DNA of 24,705 nt from Bacteroidales bacterium UBA1187 (GTDB lineage Bacteria > Bacteroidota > Bacteroidia > Bacteroidales > Paludibacteraceae): positions 1 to 24,705 of the forward strand of contig DBYL01000013.1 of NCBI GenBank assembly GCA_002309835.1. The letters run 5' to 3'. The translations under genes and the position numbers were made by a program. The notes under the pieces were generated by a model. That model was not told the DNA's origin. It searched no databases and saw nothing but the letters and a program-made list of their open reading frames with translations. This document shows positions 8,808-14,367 of this stretch, piece after piece (positions within the stretch are counted from its first letter, which is position 1; every line of letters starts with the position of its first letter).

Positions 8808-10823
8808 ATGAAAATACTGGTATTTATACTATCTATCTTACCGGCTATCCTTGCCGGAGATTTTAATGCGAAGACGCTGTCTGTAGCCGAACAAGACTCG
8901 ATCTTGAATGGCACGGAGGCTACGGGTCGCTATCGTCTGGAGAAAGAGAACGAGGAGCAGATCTTCCGTCATTCGCAAGTAGCCGACTGGTTCATCCTCG
9001 ATACGATGCGTCATACGCGCAAGCAGCTCGGCGCAGGAGTGAACGAACTAACTAACGAACGAGTGCGCGATGCGGTGATGAGCCCGAACGGACGCTATGT
9101 AGCGTTTGCGATCGCCAATAATCTCTATATCCATAAGTGCGATTTCGGTACGGAAGTGGCGGTGACCAAAGATGCAGACGTGGACGTCATCAACGGTGTG
9201 GCGGACTGGTTATACGAAGAGGAGTTCGGTACCACGGCGCTCTTCGCATGGAGTCCGGACTCTAAGCTGTTGGCGTTCGTCAAACTCGACGAACATGAAG
9301 TGCCCGATTTCTCGTGGGAAGTCTATGGCGAATCGCAATATCCTACGCAGCAGCACTTGCGATACCCGAAAGCCGGTTGTCCGAACGCAAAGGCCTCGGT
9401 GTGCATCTATGATGTGGCGACGAAGGGCATCTTGACGGTGAAGGACTTAACGAATGAACGAATGAGCGAGATGTATATCCCGCGCTTGAGATGGACGAAT
9501 GGTGGTGCGCTGTTGGCGCTGCGTGTGAACCGCGACCAGACGAAGATGGAGGTATTTAGCATCAATGCGAAATCCACTGTGGCAAGTCTGTTATACAAAG
9601 AAGAAAGCAAGCAGTATTTCATCGATTATACGCTTTTTGACCAGTGGCAGTGGTTGAGTGACGACCGCTTTGTCATGGTCAGCGAGAGAGACGGTTGGCG
9701 TCGCGCGTATCTCTATACGGCGCAAGGCCTGGAGCAGAAAGTGCTGACGCCCGAAGGCATCGATGTGACGGCGCTCTATGCCGTAGATGAACCCTCGCAA
9801 ACGCTCTATTATCAAGCCGCTCCGACACCGGCCACGCGACAACTCTTTGCCGTGGATATGAAGAAGGGTGGAGTAACGCAACTGACTACCGAAGCAGGTA
9901 TTCATAGTGCGCGGTTCAGTCAGGACGGCAAGCGTTTCATCGAGTGCTTCCAGAGTTTCGATACGCCGAATAAATACACGTTGTGTAAAGTGGAAAGAGG
10001 AAAGGTGAAGGCGGAAAGAGTTATCGAAGATAACGCCGAGCTCGCCGAGGCTTGGCGGGCGAATAACATCCCCGAACCCGAATTAGTAAAGGTGAACAAC
10101 CTCGAAGCGATGCTGATGATGCCGAATGAGGGAGTGAGTGAATTAGTGAATGAGGGAAAACGACCTTTGGTCGTTATGCACTACTCGGGTCCGCAGAGCC
10201 AACGCGTGCTGAACCGATGGCGTAAGAAATTTGAGTACGCGCTGGTGGAGGCCGGCTATGCGGTGCTGATCGTCGATACGAGAGGCTCTGATTGTCGTGG
10301 TCGGGCTTGGCGCAACGAGACCTATATGAACTTAGGTCAGAAGGAAGCGGAAGACCTGATAGCTGCGGCTAATTGGGCGGCACAACGCGACGACATAGAC
10401 GGCAACCGCATGGCGATACTCGGCTGGAGCTACGGAGGCTATGAGACGCTGTTCACCATGAGCCAGAAAAACCATCCGTTCAAGGCCGGTATAGCGATAG
10501 CCCCTGTGACGGACTGGAAACTGTACGACAGTGCGTACACCGAGCGTTACATGCGCCGTCCGCAGGTGAATGCTGCGGGTTACCGCAATGCCTCGCTGAT
10601 GAACCATGTGGACGACCTCCACGGGGCAGTGCTGCTGATTCACGGCACGGGTGACGATAACGTACATGTGCAGCAGACGATGCAGTATATCAATGCGTTG
10701 GTGCAATCCAACAAGGATTTTGAGATGCAACTCTATCCCGATGACAACCATCATCTGCGCAAAGGCAACACGGCCACGCACATGCATAACAGAGTGCTGA
10801 ACTTCCTTCGGAAGGCACTCTAA
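8808..10823 (+). CDS. Dipeptidyl peptidase IV-like serine peptidase (family S9B)
   Basis: 671 aa with a signal peptide (MKILVFILSILPAILA), so probably periplasmic. The N-terminal beta-propeller carries DWLYEEEF (133-140), whose Glu138-Glu139 match the pair that holds the substrate N-terminus in DPP-IV. The C-terminal alpha/beta-hydrolase domain has the nucleophile motif GWSYGG (Ser541), Asp616 in HGTGDDNVH and His648 in PDDNHHL, giving a complete triad. DPP-IV enzymes release X-Pro or X-Ala dipeptides from peptide N-termini. Four stretches are encoded by short tandem arrays (9037-9064, 9448-9471, 9987-10021, 10124-10159), giving odd local sequences such as ELTNERV, DLTNERMSE and NEGVSELVNEGK. 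It lies 3 nt after the symporter. Related S9 peptidases are the main alternative, but the YEEE motif supports DPP-IV. Confidence 0.93.
   Translation: MKILVFILSILPAILAGDFNAKTLSVAEQDSILNGTEATGRYRLEKENEEQIFRHSQVADWFILDTMRHTRKQLGAGVNELTNERVRDAVMSPNGRYVAFAIANNLYIHKCDFGTEVAVTKDADVDVINGVADWLYEEEFGTTALFAWSPDSKLLAFVKLDEHEVPDFSWEVYGESQYPTQQHLRYPKAGCPNAKASVCIYDVATKGILTVKDLTNERMSEMYIPRLRWTNGGALLALRVNRDQTKMEVFSINAKSTVASLLYKEESKQYFIDYTLFDQWQWLSDDRFVMVSERDGWRRAYLYTAQGLEQKVLTPEGIDVTALYAVDEPSQTLYYQAAPTPATRQLFAVDMKKGGVTQLTTEAGIHSARFSQDGKRFIECFQSFDTPNKYTLCKVERGKVKAERVIEDNAELAEAWRANNIPEPELVKVNNLEAMLMMPNEGVSELVNEGKRPLVVMHYSGPQSQRVLNRWRKKFEYALVEAGYAVLIVDTRGSDCRGRAWRNETYMNLGQKEAEDLIAAANWAAQRDDIDGNRMAILGWSYGGYETLFTMSQKNHPFKAGIAIAPVTDWKLYDSAYTERYMRRPQVNAAGYRNASLMNHVDDLHGAVLLIHGTGDDNVHVQQTMQYINALVQSNKDFEMQLYPDDNHHLRKGNTATHMHNRVLNFLRKAL
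9037..9064 (+). repeat. Tetranucleotide array inside the DPP-IV gene (1)
   Basis: Seven tetramers drawn from GAGT, GAAC and TAAC run without interruption and code for VNELTNER. The reading frame is kept and no stop is met. Confidence 0.7.
9448..9471 (+). repeat. Tetranucleotide array inside the DPP-IV gene (2)
   Basis: Six tetramers (TAAC, GAAT, GAAC, GAAT, GAGC, GAGA) code for LTNERMSE in a propeller loop just before the conserved YIPRLRWT strand. Confidence 0.65.
9987..10021 (+). repeat. Heptanucleotide array inside the DPP-IV gene (3)
   Basis: Five 7-bp units of the type AAAGNGG or AAAGGTG code for KVERGKVKAER. On the other strand the units read CCTTTCA/CACCTTT-like, as in the 3' part of 16451-16490 and at 22719-22725. 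Confidence 0.6.
10124..10159 (+). repeat. Tetranucleotide array inside the DPP-IV gene (4)
   Basis: Nine tetramers from GAAT, GAGG, GAGT, TAGT and GAAA code for NEGVSELVNEGK, between the propeller and the catalytic domain, immediately before the conserved RPLVVMHYSGP segment. Confidence 0.7.
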
Positions 10824-10860
10824 GTTTAATGTTTAGTGTTTAAAGTTTAAAAGTTTATAT
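10824..10860 (+). repeat. GTTTA heptamer array between the peptidase and kinase genes
   Basis: Five units (GTTTAAT, GTTTAGT, GTTTAAA, GTTTAAAA, GTTTATAT) fill the whole 40-nt gap. No TAnnTTTG promoter or hairpin terminator is visible here, so the kinase gene is probably read from the upstream promoter. Confidence 0.65.
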
Positions 10861-10863
10861 ATC

Positions 10864-11820
10864 ATGAAGAAGTACGCTTTAGGAATCGACTTAGGTGGCA
10901 CAGGCACCAAGTTCGGTCTGGTAAATGAAGAAGGAAAAGTTCTTCGCAGTAGTTCTATTCCCACGCAGCAATATCCGGATATCGATGAGTATTGCGATGT
11001 GCTCTGCGCGGGTCTGAAACAACTCGTGGCAGACGAAGGCATCGAGATGAGTGATGTTGTTGGTGTGGGCTGCGGTGCTCCGAACGCGAATTTCTATTCG
11101 GGTTGCATCGAGCAGGCACCGAACCTGCCGTGGAAGGGTGTTGTGCCGTTTGCAAAACTGATCAGCGAGCGCATGGGCGTCAAATGTACCATCACGAATG
11201 ATGCGAACGCTGCGGCGCAAGGAGAGATGATCTACGGCTCGGCGCGCGGCATGAAGAACTTCATCGTCATCACCCTCGGCACCGGTGTAGGTTCAGGTAT
11301 CGTGATTGACGGTAAGCTGCTCTACGGCCATGACGGCTTCGCCGGTGAGTTAGGTCACTGCAAGATCGACCACAGCGGTAACGGTCGTCTCTGCGGCTGC
11401 GGTCAGCATGGTTGTATCGAGGCCTACGCTTCGGCAACGGGTGTGGCTCGTACTGCAAAAGAGATCGTGACCAGTACCACTCAACCGACGTTGCTTCGTC
11501 AAGTGGCGGACATCGACCATATAACCTCGAAGGACGTCTTCGATGCAGCAGAGAAAGGTGATCTCGTAGCAAAAGAGATCTTCGATTATACGGGTCATCT
11601 GTTAGGTCAGAAACTGGCGGACTTCGTGCATTTCTCCAGCCCGGAGGCCATCATCCTCTTCGGCGGTCTGACCAAGTCCGGTCATTGGATCATGGATCCT
11701 ATCCGTGAGGCTTTGGACGCTAACCTGATGCCGATTTGGAAGGGAAAGATCCCTGTTTCCATCTCGGTACTTAAAGACTCCGATGCAGCTATCTTAGGAG
11801 CATCGTCACTGGCATGGTAA
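10864..11820 (+). CDS. ROK-family sugar kinase (glucokinase-like)
   Basis: 318 aa, normal for the family. The N-terminal phosphate-binding loop is GIDLGGTGTKFG (8-19). The catalytic Asp is D113 in NDANAAAQGE. The ROK zinc site is present: GHCKIDHSGNGRLCGCGQHG with Cys177, Cys179 and Cys184. A second glycine-rich stretch, TLGTGVGSG, follows the catalytic Asp. The enzyme phosphorylates a hexose or amino sugar with ATP in the cytoplasm. Its position after a sodium/solute symporter suggests that it traps the imported sugar. Glucose, N-acetylglucosamine and N-acetylmannosamine kinases of this family cannot be told apart here. Its last 7 nt overlap the next gene. Confidence 0.9.
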   Translation: MKKYALGIDLGGTGTKFGLVNEEGKVLRSSSIPTQQYPDIDEYCDVLCAGLKQLVADEGIEMSDVVGVGCGAPNANFYSGCIEQAPNLPWKGVVPFAKLISERMGVKCTITNDANAAAQGEMIYGSARGMKNFIVITLGTGVGSGIVIDGKLLYGHDGFAGELGHCKIDHSGNGRLCGCGQHGCIEAYASATGVARTAKEIVTSTTQPTLLRQVADIDHITSKDVFDAAEKGDLVAKEIFDYTGHLLGQKLADFVHFSSPEAIILFGGLTKSGHWIMDPIREALDANLMPIWKGKIPVSISVLKDSDAAILGASSLAW

Positions 11821-12431
11821 TATTCAAAAACCTCACGCAACGCTTTTTCCCTTATGGTGTATTCCGTAAGGGGAAAGCGGTCTATCTTACTTTCGATGAT
11901 GGACCTATCCCGGAGGTGACACCTCGGTTACTGGAGATTCTGGATCGTTACGGCGTGAAAGCCACGTTCTTTATGGTGGGCGAGAATATTGACAAGCACC
12001 CGGAAGTGTTCGAGCAGGTGTTCAAAGCCGGTCATTCGATAGGAAACCACACCTACAATCACTTGAAGGGCTGGGATTACTCTCTGCAAGATTATATCGA
12101 TAATGTAACGAAATGTCAGGAGCGGCTGGAAGAAAAAGGAGTGAAGTATGAGAGACCTTTGTTCAGACCTCCTTACGGCAAGGCCACATTGGCGCAGCGT
12201 AAAGCTCTGCATCAGAAGGGATATGAAATTGTCTTCTGGGATGTGCTGACGCAGGATTATAATCCTACGAAGACACCGGCGTTCATGCTTCGTCGTATTC
12301 AACGTCAGACCCGCCCGGGCAGTATCATCAATTTCCATGACTCGTTGAAGTCCAACGAACGGATGTTGGAGGTCATCCCGCAGGTCATCGAGTGGCTACA
12401 AAAAGAGGGCTACGAACTCGCAGCCCTCTGA
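11814..12431 (+). CDS. NodB-type polysaccharide deacetylase
   Basis: 205 aa, essentially one NodB homology domain (carbohydrate esterase family 4). Motif 1 is TFDDGP (26-31), with D28 the likely base and D29 a metal ligand. Motif 2 is HTYNH with ligands H79 and H83. Motif 3 is RPPYG (118-122), and motif 5 is INFHD with H175. All catalytic positions are intact. The family removes N- or O-acetyl groups from amino-sugar polymers such as peptidoglycan or chitooligosaccharides. There is no clear signal peptide (MVIFKNLTQRFFPYG), so it may be cytoplasmic or held at the membrane. The ATG overlaps the kinase stop region by 7 nt, so translation is probably coupled. Its 3' coding end holds the terminator of the convergent panB gene. 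Confidence 0.92.
   Translation: MVIFKNLTQRFFPYGVFRKGKAVYLTFDDGPIPEVTPRLLEILDRYGVKATFFMVGENIDKHPEVFEQVFKAGHSIGNHTYNHLKGWDYSLQDYIDNVTKCQERLEEKGVKYERPLFRPPYGKATLAQRKALHQKGYEIVFWDVLTQDYNPTKTPAFMLRRIQRQTRPGSIINFHDSLKSNERMLEVIPQVIEWLQKEGYELAAL
12400..12429 (-). terminator. Terminator of panB, inside the deacetylase coding end
   Basis: Read on the minus strand: AGAGGGCT pairs with AGCCCTCT, extended inward by a G-U and two G-C pairs around an AGTT loop, followed by five T. The sequence also codes for the last residues (EGYELAAL) of the convergent deacetylase. On the plus strand no T-run follows, so it works in one direction only. Confidence 0.8.
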
Positions 12432-12449
12432 TTCCATATTCTCTACTTT

Positions 12450-13265
12450 TTAGTAGCTTTCCTCATCGTTAGGGAAGCTACTTTCTTTTACTGCTGATAT
12501 ATATTCGCCGGTAGCGTTTTTTACTTCATCTGCGAGGTGCGCGAAATGGCGCAGGAACTTCGGTTTGAAACCTTGGTTGAGACCTAACATATCGTGCAGT
12601 ACCAGCACTTGTCCGTCGCATTGGTTACCTGCTCCGATACCGATGACGGGACAACTAACCGCCTTGGTCACTTTGGCCGCTAAGTTAGCAGGAATCTTCT
12701 CCAATACAATCGAGAAACAACCGGCTTCGTCTAATAGTTTGGCATCATGCAGCAGCTTTGCTGCTTCTGCTTCTTCTTTAGCTCTCAGGCCATAGCCTCC
12801 AAACTGGTTCACGCTCTGCGGCGTGAGACCGAGATGACCCATGACGGGCACACCGGCTTGAATCATATGACGGATAGACGGCAACACTTCTTCGCCTCCC
12901 TCGAGTTTGACTGCATCGCAGCCGCTCTCCTTGAGGATCTTGATAGCACTACGCACGGCTTCCTCTTCGCTGGCCTGATAACTGCCAAACGGCATGTCGC
13001 ATACCACGAGGGCATGTTGTGCCGCGCGTACCACACCTTTGGTGAGGAAGATCATCTCCTCGACGGTGATGGGCAACGTGGTTTGGTTGCCACACACGAC
13101 ATTGCTGGCGCTGTCGCCTACCAGCAGCATATCGATACCGGCCTCGTCTACGAGTGAAGCGAGGGTGAAGTCATAACTGGTCAGCATGGCGATCTTCTCG
13201 CCGTTAGCTTTCATCTGACGTAACTTAGCCGTAGTCATTCGGCTGTTTTGAACATGAACAGACAT
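12450..13265 (-). CDS. panB: 3-methyl-2-oxobutanoate hydroxymethyltransferase
   Basis: 271 aa, full length. PanB transfers a hydroxymethyl group from 5,10-methylene-tetrahydrofolate to 2-oxoisovalerate, giving ketopantoate, the first committed step of pantothenate and coenzyme A synthesis in the cytoplasm. Landmarks: AMLTSYDFTLASLVDEAG, LLVGDSASNVVCG with Asp51, CDMPFGSY with Asp90, VKLEGG with Glu122 (metal ligands by alignment to the known enzyme), VMGHLGLTPQSVNQFGGY and PVIGIGAG. No panC or panD is adjacent. It is convergent with the deacetylase gene and divergent from the FecCD permease. The minus-strand promoter at 13288-13318 leaves a leader of roughly 16 nt, which supports the ATG at 13265. 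Confidence 0.96.
   Translation of the reverse strand: MSVHVQNSRMTTAKLRQMKANGEKIAMLTSYDFTLASLVDEAGIDMLLVGDSASNVVCGNQTTLPITVEEMIFLTKGVVRAAQHALVVCDMPFGSYQASEEEAVRSAIKILKESGCDAVKLEGGEEVLPSIRHMIQAGVPVMGHLGLTPQSVNQFGGYGLRAKEEAEAAKLLHDAKLLDEAGCFSIVLEKIPANLAAKVTKAVSCPVIGIGAGNQCDGQVLVLHDMLGLNQGFKPKFLRHFAHLADEVKNATGEYISAVKESSFPNDEESY
12452..12489 (+). terminator. Likely terminator of the uptake operon, inside the panB coding end
   Basis: AGTAGCTTTCC and GGGAAGCTACT pair over 11 bp with one G-U, around a 9-nt loop, followed by TTCTTTT. It starts 20 nt after the deacetylase stop and also codes for the last 12 residues of the convergent panB. The interrupted T-run makes it weaker than 5512-5547. Confidence 0.55.
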
Positions 13266-13287
13266 ACTTTTTTTTCAAAAAACGGCA

Positions 13288-13318
13288 CAAAAGTACTGCT
13301 TTTTTTTGATATGTGCAA
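13288..13318 (-). promoter_or_regulatory. panB promoter
   Basis: On the minus strand the -33 TTG is at 13318-13316, followed by a 20-nt gap and the -7 TACTTTTG at 13295-13288. It interleaves with the divergent promoter at 13305-13335. Confidence 0.65.
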
Positions 13319-13335
13319 AAAAAAGTGTATCTTTG
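13305..13335 (+). promoter_or_regulatory. FecCD permease promoter (near-leaderless)
   Basis: A -33 TTTG at 13305-13308, a 19-nt gap, and a -7 TATCTTTG at 13328-13335. The ATG at 13343 is only 7 nt past the -7 box, so the transcript should be leaderless or nearly so. Confidence 0.7.
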
Positions 13336-13342
13336 CAGCCAA

Positions 13343-14296
13343 ATGAAGAAAAATACCCTCATCTTTGGTGCTTTGATCGTGTTGCTGCTCCTGCTTTTCG
13401 GCTTGGATATATGCAGCGGTTCGATTTGGCTGTGGCCGTGGAGTGATTCGCTCTCGGCTATGGAGGGGCAGATCATCCATGCTATCCGTCTGCCGAAGGC
13501 CATCACGGCTATTCTTGCCGGTGCGTCGCTCTCGATAGCGGGTCTGATCATGCAGACGCTTTTCCGTAATCCGCTGGCAGGTCCATATACGCTCGGCGTC
13601 TCGTCCGGTGCCAGCCTGGGTGTAGCCTTGCTAACAATGTGTACCATGATGATTGCCCTTCCCCTTCTTCCGGTAGCCGCCGTCATAGGTGCTTCGTTAG
13701 TGTTGCTTCTGGTGCTGGCGGTCAGCAAACGCGTGACGAGTAATGTGAGCCTGTTGATCGTGGGACTCATGTTCGGTTCGATAGCCGGAGCGTTAGTGAG
13801 TTTGTTGCAGAACTTCGCGAACCCCGATGCACTCAAACTGTTCATCGTCTGGACCTTAGGTTCACTCAGCAGCGTCAGTTGGAGCGATATGCATTTGTTG
13901 CTGCCGATTATCGTGTTGGGTCTGGTCTTCGTGCTCTTGGCGCTCAAACCGCTGAACGGTCTGCTCTTAGGAGAAGACTACGCGCGCGGGTTGGGAATCA
14001 ATGTCTCGCGTACGCGTCTGTATATCGTACTGGCAACAGGTCTGTTGGCGGGTGGCGTCACTGCCTTCTGCGGACCCATCGCCTTCATCGGTGTGGCAGT
14101 GCCGCATATCGCGCGAGGCCTTTTCCGTACGTCAAACCATCGTATCACGGTGCCTGCGTCTGCTCTGCTGGGCGCTTGTCTGCTGCTGGTCTGTGATGTG
14201 TTGTGTTCGCTCTTCACCTACCCATTACCCATCTCCACTGTATCCGCCCTCTTCGGCGCACCGGTGATCATATGGATCATCCTCAAACAAAAATAG
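13343..14296 (+). CDS. FecCD/BtuC-family ABC transporter permease
   Basis: 317 aa, all hydrophobic segments, typical of permeases that move ferric siderophores, haem or cobalamin across the inner membrane. The family stretch 'RLPKAITAILAGASLSIAG' leads into IMQTLFRNPLAGPYTLGVSS, and the C-terminal half has the usual GPIAFIGVAVPHIAR. I chose the ATG at 13343, because the GTG at 13313 lies upstream of the promoter -7 box. No ATPase or substrate-binding protein gene is adjacent: panB is divergent upstream and clpB is convergent downstream, so partners must be encoded elsewhere. The metal ligand cannot be deduced. Confidence 0.9.
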   Translation: MKKNTLIFGALIVLLLLLFGLDICSGSIWLWPWSDSLSAMEGQIIHAIRLPKAITAILAGASLSIAGLIMQTLFRNPLAGPYTLGVSSGASLGVALLTMCTMMIALPLLPVAAVIGASLVLLLVLAVSKRVTSNVSLLIVGLMFGSIAGALVSLLQNFANPDALKLFIVWTLGSLSSVSWSDMHLLLPIIVLGLVFVLLALKPLNGLLLGEDYARGLGINVSRTRLYIVLATGLLAGGVTAFCGPIAFIGVAVPHIARGLFRTSNHRITVPASALLGACLLLVCDVLCSLFTYPLPISTVSALFGAPVIIWIILKQK

Positions 14297-14312
14297 AGCG
14301 CCGTAGCGCCCT
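14289..14312 (-). terminator. clpB terminator overlapping the end of the FecCD gene
   Basis: Minus strand: AGGGCGC, tetraloop TACG, GCGCTCT (one G-U pair), then A and five T. It overlaps the convergent permease stop codon (14294-14296). Read on the plus strand, the stem has a mismatch and a poor T-run, though it may still stop the permease transcript weakly. Confidence 0.7.
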
Positions 14313-14319
14313 ATTTCCT

Positions 14320-14367
14320 TTCACTCGTTCATTCGTTCACTCGTTCATTCGTTCACTCGTTAATTCC
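14320..14367 (-). repeat. Tetranucleotide array directly at the clpB stop codon
   Basis: Twelve tetramers, as 8-bp units TTCACTCG/TTCATTCG on the plus strand. Read on the minus strand they are GAAT, TAAC, GAGT and GAAC, the same units as inside the DPP-IV gene. The last copy contains the clpB stop codon (TAA, 14362-14360). The array separates the stop from the terminator. Confidence 0.8.

Noticed and set aside
13313..13342. A GTG start for the FecCD permease
   Set aside because: The codons overlap the -33/-7 region and would not be in the transcript.
14320..14367. Regular repeats that might be a CRISPR remnant
   Set aside because: The period is 4/8 bp with no spacers, and no cas genes are nearby.
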